From the NCBI GenBank assembly GCA_029204225.1, contig CM055107.1:26878572-26942571 (forward strand): a stretch of 64,000 bases of DNA, given 5' to 3'. The notes under the pieces are model-generated. The model did no database searches. It saw only the letters and a program-made list of their open reading frames with translations, and was not told the DNA's origin. Positions 22,500 to 34,344 of this stretch are shown one piece after another. The DNA is from Diphasiastrum complanatum (Eukaryota > Streptophyta > Lycopodiopsida > Lycopodiales > Lycopodiaceae). The position numbers and the translations under genes are program-made. Position 1 is the first letter of the stretch. The number at the start of each line of letters is the position of its first letter.

Positions 22500-23640
22500 C
22501 TCAGATGAGAAAATAATAGTGTAGCCCTCATCAGTTATCTTAGAGATTGATAACAGGTTCTTTGATAGCTGAGGAACGTGAAGGACTTTGGGAACACAAA
22601 TAGATAGATTGTTGTTGAAAGTGATATTCACTATTCCTTTGCCTTCCACACGTATGGTGCTTGAATCTCTGAGGTAGATGAATTGATCTCGTTGTAAGCT
22701 GCATACTCAGTAAACCATTCCTTGCGAGAGGTCATGTGTTCGGTAGCGCCGATGTCCAAGTACCAGCTATCATAGTCTTCATTGTTGTTGTTGTAAGCCA
22801 TTAACAAATGTGTATCTTGCTCCTTGAATTCCATCATATTGGAGGAGTCTGGCTGCTGCTGCTGTTGTTGCTACTTTGTCTCGTTGTAGATGCGGATGCG
22901 ACATTCCTTGATGTCGTGATTTGCTCTCTTGCAATATCTGCAGAAAAGCTCCTTGCGCGATCCACCATGCTCACCTTGAGTGTGAGGCTTTTGCTATTGT
23001 TGCTGCACTTGATTCTTGCCCTTGGAATAGTCTTTCTTCTTGGTGTATAGAGCCATGGATTTGTCTTTGATAGATAGGTTGCTAGTCTTTCTCTGCATTT
23101 CTTCTTGAAGTAGGTGACCAATCACCTTTTGAAGAGTGAGGTTGGGTTGTATAGAGATCATTACCACAAAGTGCTCATATGACTTTGGAAGAGAAGAAAG
23201 CAAGGCCATGACGGCATCATCATCTTGAATAGAACATCCTACAGCTGATAGCTAATCCAATAAAGACTTGAAGCTGTTGATGTGAGAAGTGATGGCATTA
23301 GAATCAGACATGCTAAGAGTAAAGAACTTCTTTCTAAGATGTAATCTAGTGGTTACATCATGAGTCTCATAGAGATTTGATAACAAATCTAATGCACCCT
23401 TAGAGGTTTTGCATGTGGTAACATAGGATATTTGGGAGTCGTCCAGATTGAGTGTGATGCATGCTAAGGCCTTCTGATTTTTGATCTTCCATGCCTTCGC
23501 TTGATCACCATCTTTTGGTTTCAAGTAAGCACCTTCTACTACATCTCAAAGATCTCTATTTATCAACATCATCTGGAGTTTTAACTTCTAGATGTAGAAG
23601 TTAGAACCATTGAACTTGTCAATGATTCTAGCTTCGCTGC
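22500..23640 (-). pseudogene. copia gag and protease of element G
   Basis: Gag pieces include DGDQAKAWKIKNQKALACIT with TTRLHLRKKFFTLSM at 23252-23524, and ALLSSLPKSYEHFVVM at 23209. The knuckle region contains RYCKRANHDIKEC-like sequence near 22900. Protease shows WYLDIGATEHMTSRKEW at 22780-22730; the catalytic DSGA is DIGA. A stop-rich start lies near 23640. Confidence 0.8.
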
Positions 23641-23727
23641 ATGATGAAGACGAAGAGCTACCTATATGAGACATACTAACAATAATACAAATAGAACACA
23701 CTTAATCTCTCGGTTTATCTGAGCTAC

Positions 23728-23739
23728 GTTCTGATACCA
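23728..23739 (-). other. primer binding site of element G
   Basis: Minus-strand TGGTATCAGAAC, three bases downstream of the LTR end CATCA. Confidence 0.8.
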
Positions 23740-23742
23740 TTC

Positions 23743-24698
23743 TGATGGGGCAAGAGAGATAGAAGAACGCGAACGGAGAAGAGATCAAGAATATTGCGGA
23801 ACAGCTCTCCCGTTACAATCAGCTGCTAGATGCAAAAACAATCTAATAGAAAGCTTATGCTAAATATAATCACAGCTTTAAGTGTTCTAATCGCCCAACA
23901 GGATCTTAAAAATTAGTTCATACTCACAAAAATGAGCGTGCAGTCCACCGAAGAGATTAGAAATGGTTTGTGTGTGTGTGTGTGGTATTATTGGAAGTCA
24001 AATTCAATATAAAGTTTGGTTCTGAAATAGATCAAAAGAGCAATATGATATCGCGAGTTCCTCAAGCATCAAAGACAACCATTGTCTGATCAGAAACTGA
24101 GGAGTCGTAGACATCTATGTTCTGATCAGAGTGAGTAAACAAACGTAATCAAATAGCGATAAAGTGCATTCAATCACAACAAGCATTCATCTACGTTATA
24201 CACAGATAGAAAAGCATGCTACTATTATATTACACTGAAGCACAATAAAATAGCAATTACAACCAAAATGGCGGCGTAATTGGGAGGCTCAAATAACCTG
24301 TCTCATGGATGGAGCTTCTCTCACATAATTTGTGCTGGGATGATCTATTTATAGATTGCATCCATGTATCAACTACATTAAATGTTTATCACCTAATTAG
24401 GTAAGCTGTTGCACTTAGAAGTATATGGCTTTTGTGACAACTATACATAGTGTATACTGTCAACCCATAGTGAATGTTGACGCGGACGAGGAATTTGCAA
24501 ATTCTCTCACTTCACAAATTTTGGAAAGTGGTTGGGAACGTTCCTTGTTCAAAATAGACGTGTGCAAAAAGTGCAAAAAGGACCAAGAGTGGATCCTAAT
24601 CTGATCCTCAAGAGGGATTGGTTGTCAGATTACTTGATCTATTAATCTACTTGAGATTAAGATCAATCTAGATCAATTCTAGACACAAAATCCTAACA
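23743..24698 (-). repeat. 5' LTR of element G
   Basis: On the minus strand it begins TGTTAGGATTTTGTG at 24698 and ends CCCCATCA at 23743, 956 bp. It has TATAAATAGATC near 24350, a good TATA box, and a short (GT)n near 23971. Confidence 0.75.
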
Positions 24699-25345
24699 AG
24701 AACAATCATTAATTGAAGGTAGGTGTACCTTCTGATTTCCCATGTGTGAAACCCTGTCTGAGTACGGACTCCAACCTGAAAATCAAGTATACATTGATAG
24801 CACCTCAAAACAATCAAAACAAATGTAGACAAATGGAGAGAATCACTCAAAATTGCTTCCAAAATCAAGATTGGTGTCTTACATTGATTATGGCCAAATA
24901 AGCCTCTATATATACACTTTTGGAGCTCGAGGTACTGATCATGCATTAGATCTCACACGTGTGAGGATGCCTTCTCACCATCATGCAATTTGACACTTGG
25001 ATCAAAACTTTTCATTTTGTGGCATTTTTGGTCTATTTTCCTACTATATGGAGATCTTCTAGAAGCAAAAACTCGCCTACTTTAGCTATATCCACACGTG
25101 TGAGCTGTCCTCTACACATGGGATGTGACACCTACTCAAAATATTTGGCTCATGCAATCATTAGATTGGTGGTTGTGTCATATCTCTAGAAAACTAGTTT
25201 TTGGCCCTTTTAGCCACTAGAACTTGAATTGAATCATATGTACAACATATATGACTATGGTACATGAAAAGTTCACTAGTTTCACACGTGAGAACAGGCT
25301 CCACACATGTGTGTCTATCCTATATACAAGATTTTTGGCCTCTAC
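24699..25345 (-). repeat. probable 3' LTR of element H
   Basis: On the minus strand, after the RNase H stop, about 640 bp contains a TATATATAGAGGC box near 24915 and several CACACGTGTG palindromes (near 24953 and 25095). Such palindromes also mark the LTRs of C and I. It ends next to the start of the G LTR at 24698. Confidence 0.6.
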
Positions 25346-25350
25346 CAAGC

Positions 25351-26264
25351 TTATTTTTGCCCTGGTAAATCTAGCATAGATCTTTCTATAACTCCAAGAG
25401 CCAATCTTAATTTTATAAATGGATCTTTAGGCAATGCCTTGGTGAGTATATCAGCAATGCAATCTGATGATGGAAAATGAATAAGCTTGATCTCCTTTTC
25501 TTGCACTTTCTCCCTCACAAAATGATGTGCAATCTCGATGTGCTTTGTTCGAGCATGGAAGACTGGATTATTTGCAAGTTGTTGAGCTGCTTGATTATCA
25601 CAATATATGCATGGAATGTCTTCATCCTTGATCACATGTAGATCCTCCAAAATCCTTTTAAGCCAAAGAACCTCCTTTGTTGTTGTTGTTGTCATAGTTT
25701 TATATTCGGATTCTGTTGATGAAAGAGAGATGGTATCTTGCTTTTTGAAAAGCCAAGATATAACTCCTCCACATAAGAAAGTAGCAAATGCACTTATGGA
25801 TCTTCTATCCATCTTGTCACCTACAAAACTTGAGTCCAAATATGCTCTCAAACAAATATTAGTCCTTTCATAAACTATGCCAAAGTCTTTTGTAGTCGAG
25901 ATGTACCTTAACGCCCTTTTTGCTCCTTTCCAATGACATATTAATGGACTTTGCATTTATTGACTCAACTTCCAACACAAAAACTAAGATATGGTCTAGT
26001 GATGGTTAAGTATATCAAGGAACCAATAAGCATTCTATAGGTAGTGATGTCCTCAAAGGATGCTTCATCACTTTCCTTAGAAACTTTTACACTTAGTTCC
26101 ATAGGAGTTTCAACTCCTTTACAATCAATCATGCCAAATCTTGCTAAGATTAATCTATCATACTTAGATTGACATATGAAGGTAAAATTATTACTTCTAC
26201 TGACTTCTATTCCAAGTATAACTTTAAGAAGTCCTAGATCTACCATCTTAAATTCACTAGACAA
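25351..26264 (-). pseudogene. copia RT connection and RNase H of element H
   Basis: Two open pieces joined by one lesion near 25960. The first holds EFKMVDLGLLKVILGIEVSR and YRMLIGSLIYLTITRPYLSF. The second holds LICHWKGAKRALRYI, DSSFVGDKMDRRSISAFATF, STESEYKTMTTTTTKEVLWL, YCDNQAAQQLANNPVFHART and CIADILTKALPKDPFIKL. RNase H active-site residues are largely kept. Confidence 0.9.
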
Positions 26265-27130
26265 GGAAACTTTTACATTCTTGATGCCATCTAGATCATT
26301 TCCTGTGAGTATAATGTCATCAACATATAAAACTAAGATAATGATCTTTCCATCATCACATTTGTAGTCAATGATGGTTCATAAGAACTTACAACAAATC
26401 CAATGGAAATAAGATAGGAATGCAACCTAGAGTACTATGCTCTTGGTGCTTGCTTGAGTCCATAAAGACTCTTCTTCAAGAGACACACCTTGTCTTCTTC
26501 TCCATCTTTGATGAAGCCCTCAGGTTGGCACATGTAGATTTCCTCTTCCAAGAATCCATTCAAGAAATTATTTGGCACATCAAGTTGGAAGAGCTCCCAT
26601 TTGAAAGAAGTTGCAAGACATATGATTAATCTAATGGTCACAAGCTTTGCAACAGGTGCAAAGGTTTCATCATAATCTATGCCTTTGACTTGCAAAAAAC
26701 CTTTTGCTACAAGTCTAGCTTTGTACTTATGAATGGAACCATCTTGAGTATATTTCAATCTATGTATCCATTTACAAGTAAGAGGCTTCTTTCCATAAGG
26801 TAAATCAACAAGTTTCCAAGTTTGATTTTCCATTAATGCATCAAACTCTACTTGCATAGCTTTCCTCCAATATTGAGACTTATGTGCTTCCTCAAAACTA
26901 GTTGGTCCTTCAAGCATAGTAGTCAAGAAAGTATAAGAGTTGAGTAGTTGAGAATCCTCCCTTTGCTCCCCTTTGTCACTATAAGTGAGCCTTGATGGCT
27001 CAATCCTTGTCCTTGTTGATCTTCTCGGCACCCTTGGACTTGGAGTAGATTCCACTTGGTCTTCATCTTCATGAAGCTCCTCCTCGGCCATAGCATGATC
27101 TTTGACAAGTTGAGTGTTGTTGGAAGTCAC
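26265..27130 (-). pseudogene. copia reverse transcriptase of element H
   Basis: Contains the entry motif FDALMENQTWKLVDLPYGKK, CKWIHRLKYTQDGSIHKYKA, then FAPVAKLVTIRLIICLATS, LFQLDVPNNFLNGFLEEEIY and SLYGLKQAPRA. Past a frame lesion the catalytic box YVDDIILTG is visible at 26316-26327. The aspartate of the MDVKTAFL motif is kept in LDVPNNFL. Close to complete but not continuous. Confidence 0.9.
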
Positions 27131-27720
27131 CTTTCCTTTGGCTTGGAGAGATTAACACATAAAATAGCTTCTTCCCAAAATGAAATAAGAACAGATGCAT
27201 CTAATCTCATAGCTTTAGCACACTCACATAGTGTCCTATTCTTTCTCTCAGCTACTCCATTTTGTTGTGGAGTATATGTACAAGTAAACTCTCTCTTTAT
27301 GCCATTAGTTTCACAAAACTCTTTCATCCTATTGGAGATGTACTCCCCTCCATTATCACTTCTTAATACTTTCAAGCTAGTATTAAGTTGCTTTTTCACA
27401 AGAGTTTTGAACTTTACAAAGGACTCAAAAACTTCACATTTCTTAGACAAGAAATAAACCCAAGAGTATCTTGATTTATCATCAATAAAAGTGACATACA
27501 TAAGAGCTCCACCATTTGATTCATATGAAAATGAATGAACATCCAAGTGTATAAGGTCAAGAGGAGAGTTAGATCTTATCAAAGATCTCTTAAAAGGAAG
27601 CTTATGAGATTTGGATAGTCCACAAGCTTCACAAAGCTTGCCACACTTGGATATGGTTTTGGGAAGTCCCTTGCTAGCTCCTTTGTCACCATGGTCTCCA
27701 TAGCTTTGTAGTTAGGATGG
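27127..27720 (-). pseudogene. copia integrase of element H with C-terminal deletion
   Basis: The core is well preserved: LIHLDVHSFSYESNGGALMY, LRSDNGGEYISNRMKEFCE and PQQNGVAERKNRTLCECAKA give D, D and E. It stops being integrase at CVNLSKPKER, and the next frame starts in the acidic linker before RT. About 100 residues of the C-terminal region that element K retains are missing. Confidence 0.88.
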
Positions 27721-27759
27721 CCTAACCTTTTGTGCCATAATTCCACTTGAGTGAGCTCC

Positions 27760-29060
27760 TCCCTTGCCATGTTCACACTTCCAACCATCACATTAGCATC
27801 CAATTTGAATAACCTCCCTTGCCTGAAACCACTAGCAATACATTTTTCATCTTTCAAGATAGAACATGCTCCATGCTTGAAATGTACATCTAATCCACTA
27901 TCCATAAGTTATCCTACACTCAACAAGTTCTTTGTAATTGAAGGTACATAAAGAACATTGTCTAGATCTACTTTTTTAGATGATCCTAGACATAAAGGAA
28001 TGGATCCAACACCTATAGTCTTGATCACTTGCAGTGAAGATAAATCTCTTAGAACTATTGTAAGAAAGTGGATTAGAAAAGTAGTCTTTTTGGTGAGTCA
28101 TGTGAGAGCTTGCCCCACTATCAATCCACCAAGTGTCTTGATTAGATGTTTGTGTTGAGGATACCATCAAAGATAGATTGCCTTCTTCCTCCTCCTCAAG
28201 CACAAGATTGCCTTGATTGTCCTTCTTTTGGGCATTCTTCTTCTTGTAGCACTCGGATGCAAAGTGTCCCTTTTTTTCACAAAAGAAACACTTTAGCTTC
28301 TTCTTGTCCTTCTTGCTCTTGCCTTTGAAACTTGATGATCCATCTTTGTTCTCCATCTCCATGTCTTGAATCTTCTTGGATGGAAACTTCTTCTTCTTGC
28401 CTTTCAAAGAAAAGTTAGATTTTTCATCACCATCATTCAAAGATAAGGAACTCATCCTACTTTGGATATGAAACATTCTACTCTCCTCACTAACAAGCAC
28501 ACTTTGAAGTTTTTCAATACTAGGAAGTGAATCTCGAATAGCAAAGGTTTGAACAAGATTGAATAATCATCTCCTAATCCATTCAAAATGATTTGAACTA
28601 ATTCATCATCTTTGATTTTATCATCTATAGAAGACAACTCCTTATTCAAAGATTTGATCCTAAAGACATAATTTTGGGCACTTTCACTACTTCCTTTCAT
28701 GCTTTGAAGGATTTGATTCCTAAGCATAAGTATCCTTGAAATGTTCTTGGATCCATAAATGGCTTTTAATGAATCCCACTTTGGATGTGGTACAAGATGA
28801 TTTCAAAAGTTCATTACTTACATTCATTTTTATGCAGTGTAATGCAACTCTACATCTCTTTTTGTACTTAGCCAATTCAACTCCTCCTTGAGGTTCTACT
28901 TCCACCTCAAGTACTATGTCATAAAGATCATGAAGTACAAGCAAAGACTCCATTCGAACTATCCAAGTAGCATAATTAGTGGATGTAAGTCTTTCACTAG
29001 CTTCCAGCAAAAAACCACCCATTGATGCCATTTTTGAATGTGAAAAAGCACTAGAAACTC
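27760..29060 (-). pseudogene. copia gag and protease of element H
   Basis: Gag begins at an ATG near 29032 (MASMGGFLLEASERLTSTNY), and CFFCEKKGHFASECYKKK is a full CCHC knuckle near 28265. Protease WWIDSGASSHMTHQKDYF is intact near 28110. Gag is split at 28500, 28727 and 28740 by frameshifts or stops. Confidence 0.9.
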
Positions 29061-29147
29061 TTATGACTTCTCTAAGAGATCTGAACCTAAAGTCTTCTAA
29101 CAATTTAGAAAGCTTATAGACTCAATCCTATCACTCATGAACAAATC

Positions 29148-29239
29148 TTTTTTCGAGAAAATGCGAAAAATCCGAAGGTGTTAAAAACAGTTAAACTTTT
29201 GAACTATGCAAGTTTCGCAAAACTGTCGTGAAACTTTCG
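29148..29239. repeat. palindrome-rich junction repeat, copy 2
   Basis: A 92-bp match to 19602-19692, sharing GAGAAAATGCGAAAAA, GTTAAACTTTTGAACTATGC and GAAACTTTCG. It lies between the leader of element H and the broken edge of element D. Confidence 0.85.
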
Positions 29240-30240
29240 TTGGCTAAGTGCCTCTTCGACTGTCGTCGATTCCTGCATTAAAAGACAGGCAGACTCAGGA
29301 TTATACCTTGTGGGCTGTGTGCGCACTCGGCTTGATCTTCTGGGAAAATTTGACTGATGAACCACTCTTGAGACTTGTTGCTGGGTAGCAACATCTTCAT
29401 CTAATTTGTTGTCTCGAAGTGGGTCGACGATAGACATGCTTGAGCCAGAGGCTCGAACTGTCGTGTCAATGGTAGCGATGAAGATTCTTCTTGAGTACCT
29501 CCCTTGCCTTTGAGGTCGATGAACTGATCCTCGATAAAGACTATATCCCGACTATACAAAATTTGCTAGGTATCAGGATCGTACAGCTTGTAGGTGTTAT
29601 CAGAAAGGTATATCCAATCAAGATGGTCTTGAGACCTTGGAAGTCCAATTTCTTCCTTGTGTCTTTTGGGATCTGTGCATAGGCAATGCACCCAAACACT
29701 TTTAGGTTCTTCAAAGAAGGCTTAAAGCCTGTCCACACCTCGTGGGGTGTCTTTTCTGAGAGAGCTTTGGTCGAACATCCATTTTGGATGTAAGCTGCAG
29801 TGGAAACAACTTCAACCCAAAACTTCTTGGGCAACGATGCATGCGCTAGCATACACTTAGCAGATTCGACCAGAGTTTGGTTCTTCATGTTAGCTAAGCC
29901 ATTAGACTGAGGACTGTAAGGAGTGATGAACTGCTGCTCAAGGCCTTGGCTTTGGCAGAAGTCCTTGAACTCGACAGAGATATATTCTCCACCGTTGTCT
30001 GACCTCAGGGCCTTAATCGTCCTTCCAGTCTCCTTTTCTGCACGCTCCTTGAAGATTCTGAAGCAGTTGAAGGCTTCTGATTTCTTCTTTATGAAATACA
30101 CCATCGTTCTTCTTGAAAATTCGTCAATAAAGGTTATAAAATACTTGGCATCCTTCAATGAAGGATATTTCATCGGGCCACAGATATCTGAATGTACAAC
30201 ATCTAGCAATCCTCTAGCAAAATGTTGATGGCTTGATTTA
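29240..30240 (-). pseudogene. copia integrase and linker of element D
   Basis: The integrase core is open from HSDICGPMKYPSLKDAKYFI through LRSDNGGEYISVEFKDFCQ. In the third catalytic block the usual GVAERKN reads GLANMKN, so the catalytic glutamate is gone. FWVEVVSTAAYIQNGC and VFGCIAYAQIPKDTRKKLDF follow, then a frame break near 29541. The linker ends VRTQPTRYNPESACLLMQ with EESTTVEEALSQ-type text just before the junction repeat. Confidence 0.88.
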
Positions 30241-30254
30241 AATGGCTTCTTGGT

Positions 30255-30800
30255 CTATTTACCAATTAGACAGTCTTGACAGATAGGTAGCTCGACTGTT
30301 TTGCGAGGATAGTCGAGATCAAGAACAATAGATTGTCTAGACATTCGTTGTACAGCAGCATAATTTAAATGACCAAGTCTATAATGCCAAAGTAAACATT
30401 TATTTGATTGAATTGAAGTACTGAGAGCCTGACTAGAGGCAAAAAAGCAATGACTTAATTTATACAAGTATCTTTGCCTCTTTTCGAGTGCTACGATCTT
30501 GCCTGTCCTATCAACCACTTTACATTGATCACATTCGAATTCTACTCTGTGTCCTAGATCTGTGATTCTGGTTATAGAGAGCGAAATTCGAAGATAACTT
30601 AGGTACATACAAAACTTTGGATCATTTGCAAAGCATAATCTTACAGCGCCTTCACTTTTAAAAGCTTGTGTGCTATTGTCACCAAGGTGGACGAATGTCT
30701 AGGTACTGTAAGGTATATAGGACTCGAAACAATCTATTAGACTAGTCATGTGTTGAGTGGCTTCGAAGTCCAGGAACCAGGAACTGTCACCAGATGCTCC
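30255..30800 (-). pseudogene. copia protease and pre-integrase of element D
   Basis: The pre-integrase zinc region LLWHYRLGHLNYAAVQRMS with LPICQDC is intact. In the protease the active site WFLDSGATQHMT reads WFLDFEATQHMT, destroying the DSG triad. A stop lies upstream of 30608. Confidence 0.85.
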
Positions 30801-31686
30801 TTGATGGTTGGTCATGAAGGCATCATGATCACTTCTTGAATCGGTTGTGGAGCTTCTGCAGCTGCATTTGCCAATTAATTCGACTGTCCTTTGATGTTGT
30901 TCTTCGCTTGAAGTATTCGACAGTCTTGAATTTCGTGGTTGTTTCGTTTGCAGTATCTACAGAACAGCTTCTTCTTTGTCTGCAGATTTGACTGTTCCTT
31001 GTGCTGAGCTGGTTTCTGGTCTGGCTTTGATGGCTTCGGGCCTTTTTTCTTCTTCTGCTTTGTCGTGCCCTTGTTGGTGTACAAGGCGTGAGAATCAGTT
31101 GAAGAACTTGAGGCTTCGTTCCTTCGCGTGTCTTCCTACAACAACATAGTGGTGACTCTCGAAAGAGTCAATTCTGGATGAGTCGTGATGATCATCACCC
31201 AGATGTCATAAGAACTTGGCAAGCTTGTAAGCAGTTGCATCACTGCATCTTGATCGTCTATGACAGATCCGACAGCGGCCATTTGTCTTAGCAGGTTCTT
31301 GACTGATTAATGTGATCCTATAGAGAATCATCATTCATAATCTTGAGGGAGTAGAATTTCTTCTTGAGATGTAGCTTAGAAGCTATATCTCACACTTCGT
31401 ATAGCGTGCTCAAGATGTCCCAGACTTCTTTCGATGTATGAGCCTCGGATACATGGCCGATCTGTGTATCCATGATGTTGAGGATGATCAGTGCGAAAGC
31501 CTTTCCATCCTTCAGCTTCCATCTGGCGATTGATGCGTCGTCTGCTTCGGGTTTTCCTTCTGCACCTGTGACAACGTCATACAATTCCTTTGCCATTTGT
31601 ACAGTTTTCATCTTAAATTTTCACAGATGGTAATTGGCTCCATCAATCTTGTCCGTGAGAGAACTGGCTTTCCCTTGGAAATCCAT
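30800..31686 (-). pseudogene. copia gag of element D
   Basis: ATG at 31686 opens Gag (MDFQGKASSLTDKIDGANYH), followed by a TGA at the tryptophan codon of the usual HLWKFKM motif. Downstream WKLKDGKAFALIILNIMD is open at 31390-31611, and the tail has the knuckle FCRYCKRNNHEIQDC near 30940. Frame lesions lie between. Confidence 0.85.
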
Positions 31687-31823
31687 GTGGAAGAATTAGC
31701 CTAAGTGATAGGCGAAACTATCAGTGACTTAAGTATGAAAATCTAATACTGGAAAAATACAGAACAAGAAGACAATTACTTAGTAGAGTCTTGTATTGTG
31801 AAAGCTAATCAAGCTATGAACAT

Positions 31824-31836
31824 GGCTCTGATACCA
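31824..31836 (-). other. primer binding site of element D
   Basis: Minus-strand TGGTATCAGAGCC, directly next to the LTR end. Confidence 0.92.
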
Positions 31837-32901
31837 TGTTGGGAAAGAGAGAGAGAACAAATAAATGATGAACAAGACATGAACGAGGAACGAACTTGAA
31901 CAAGAAACGAACGAGTAGCAAACTCGAACAGAAAATGTTTGTGCACAGTGGAATGAGTTAAATGACTCTCTCCCTAAGCATGACTACGCCTATCAGAATG
32001 GGCAAATTAGATAGTGATTGAAATCACGGTCATTCTTAATTACGTAGCCAAACCTTTGAATGGACGAAGCACTAGAAGAATAATTTGTCATGAATGATTC
32101 GCGAAGAGCTAGACAATGCTCGACTGATAATTAGTCGCGGATTATTCACGAAAGATAAGAATAGAAATTAATCGTTTATTATCAGAAAGAGCAACTGGAA
32201 CAATCAGACAGAAAGAAGAATAAGCATAGCAATATTGACAGACCTTAAACGTAGAATAAATGAACTATGTCAAATTAAGTATAGCAAGTATACAGATCAA
32301 TAATGCGATAGAGCACAAGAAAGTAGCGGACAAAACCGTGTGTCCTACAAAGCTTATTTCTATCTATAATGAGGAATATAACCTCCTTTGCTTGTTCTAG
32401 ACTTATCTTACTCTTCATGCATACACTGCGTCATCGTCATCTATTAAATACACAAATGGTATCTACTATATACAAGATATTACAGGTGTGTAGATATGAA
32501 AGTACAGAGTGGATGTGCTGTCTATAGGAGATCGTGGGTGGCTGTAGTCATTGTTCAATCTATTAGCACAGCTGCAAAGGATGAGCGTGGAAAAGGGTGT
32601 GATGTCAGGTGAACGTTCGTGATGATGCGAGAGTGCGTCACTCTTGTGAATGGCCTTAGGATAAGATTTACAAGGTGCCTTAGCTTTTAGGACACTTTGC
32701 CATTCTATGAGGTAGTGTCCTCCTTTTGCTTGTCACCATGACCTGTGTAAGAACACAGTGTCGCGATTCATTTGCCTTTTATTCGTCCCTGCAAATTTGC
32801 ATGTAAAAATGTAGACTGCATGACAACGTTAGAAAATATACAGCATGAATGGAGGCAAATTAAAATTGGGATTTAGGAAAGTGGAAGGAGTAAATCCAAC
32901 A
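31837..32901 (-). repeat. 5' LTR of element D
   Basis: 1,065 bp, begins TGTTGGATTTACTCC and ends CTTTCCCAACA; a 6-bp terminal inverted repeat TGTTGG/CCAACA. It aligns along its whole length with the plus-strand LTR 38384-39474, with mostly transition differences. Confidence 0.93.
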
Positions 32902-33405
32902 CCATAGGCAGAGTACAGTACCTGAACTTCCAAATCAATCTCACAAAGTCAAATTACCCAGCACAAATAGCAAATGTCAAACATATACATAACCAACAAC
33001 ATTGGTAGATTGAAAACCAATTTTTTATTTATAAATTGATGGAGATCCCATCACAAATTTATACATTTTAAGCTCGGATATGAGCATTTTAGATAATCTC
33101 TGTACTTTTCATAACCTAACCCTGACATAAAACCTAATTGATCATTGGATCCACCCTAATTAGGGTCCTTGATCTCGAGATCCAAAAACAATGTAAAACA
33201 TACTATTTTTGGCTCCTATTTTATCTCTACCCTATCTAAGCACTCTTTGGCCTTATTTCAAAGGTGCCTTTACAATGTAGGATTTAGAATAACACTTTGA
33301 AAAATCATCCTATTCTATTTGGCACATGTGGCATCTATTTACATGGCCATCTTGCCAATTACAATGCATGTGACCAAAAATGGTCCAAACTTGGTTGTGA
33401 ATCTT
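32902..33405 (-). repeat. 3' LTR fragment of element K, interrupted by D
   Basis: On the minus strand, a purine tract GAGGAGGAG is followed by TGGTAAGATTC and AT-rich LTR-like DNA. It is cut at 32902 by the D insertion (TATGG). Its continuation is best explained by 39475-39640, which follows the other copy of TATGG. Confidence 0.5.
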
Positions 33406-34344
33406 ACCACTCCTCCTCACAACTAGTTTGGAATGAGATGCAAGAGCAAAAATTAATCTTATTGTGACCATCTTGGCCACGGGTGCAAATGTATCCACAT
33501 AATCTATGCCCTCCATTTGAGCATATCCTTTGGCAACTAACCTCGCCTTGTGTTTGCTTATGCTTCCATATGAATTTAGCTTGATTTTGAACACACATTT
33601 AAATCCTATTACATTCTTATAAGTTCTATCAACAAGGATCCAAGTGCCATTATCCATCAAAGCATTATACTCAACTAGCATAGCTTGGTACCATTCTTTT
33701 GAACTCAAAGCATCTTCTACTCTTGAAGGTTCATCAAAACTTGACATGAGAGCAAAAGAAGTAGATGGATTAACCTCGACTTGTTGCCCCTTGCTTGGAT
33801 ATGTGAGCCTTGTTGGCTCCATCCTTACCCTTCATGATCTTCTAGGTGTGATACGCTGACTTGGTTCAAGCTCCTAATTAGGCTCCTCCTTAAAGTCAAG
33901 ATCATCTTGATTCTCAAACACTATTCTCTTGACTGTTGAGATGGTTGAGCCATCATCAAGCTTGTGCATCTTGTATTCATCAAAGATTACATCTCTAGAC
34001 ACCACAAACTTATCCAAGGATGGAAGATATACCTTGTATCTCTTTCTTGAGTTGCCATACCCGAGCATGATCCCCTTTGTTGATGATGGATCATCTTTTG
34101 TCCTTGTCTCCAAAGGTTCATGCACATAGCAAGTGCATCCAAAGACTTTCAAGTGCTTAAGGTTAGGCTTTCTTCCATACAAAACTTCATAAAGAGTTTT
34201 ATCATCAATAGATCTACATGAGACTCTATTGATCAAATAGTTGGCACAAGTAAGTGACTCATCCCAAAATGGCTTTGGCAGGCATGCATCTAATCTCAAG
34301 GCTTTAGAACACTCACATAATGTTCTATTTCTCCTCTCGGCCAA
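33405..34344 (-). pseudogene. copia integrase C-terminus and RT start of element K
   Basis: Starts inside the third integrase block (MAERRNRTLCECSKALRLDA), continues through FWDESLTCANYLINRVSCRS and FGCTCYVHEPLETRTKDDPS, then a stop near 33874. RT entry follows: EPTRLTYPSKGQQVE, YNALMDNGTWILVDRTYKN, FKIKLNSYGSISKHKARLVA and FAPVAKMVTIRLIFALASHS. RT then ends abruptly and passes into the purine tract and LTR, so palm, thumb and RNase H were deleted. At 34344 the integrase is joined to CACTA transposase DNA. Confidence 0.88.

Larger units (their letters stand above)
20103..24698 (-). mobile_element. copia element G, decayed, with 5' LTR
   Basis: On the minus strand the order is 5' LTR (24698-23743), primer site, gag, protease, integrase, reverse transcriptase and RNase H. 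Every domain is recognisable but split by frameshifts and stops. No matching 3' LTR was found at the low-coordinate end. Element length without the 3' LTR is about 4.6 kb. Confidence 0.85.
24699..29147 (-). mobile_element. copia element H, nearly full-length coding, decayed
   Basis: Minus-strand order: gag start near 29032, knuckle, protease, integrase with its C-terminal part deleted, reverse transcriptase, RNase H, then LTR-like DNA to about 24699. It belongs to the same broad family as C, I, J and K. No 5' LTR follows gag on the high-coordinate side; instead the junction repeat copy 2 begins at 29148. Confidence 0.85.
29240..32901 (-). mobile_element. copia element D, 5' half (5' LTR to integrase), inverted piece
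   Basis: Minus-strand order is 5' LTR 32901-31837, primer site 31836-31824, gag from 31686, protease, integrase and linker to ...TTVEEALSQ at about 29240. The next coding expected (REYSSLIKN and onward) is found at 36816 on the plus strand. Upstream of the LTR the minus strand reads TATGG, the same five bases that follow the other D LTR at 39475-39479. Confidence 0.85.
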
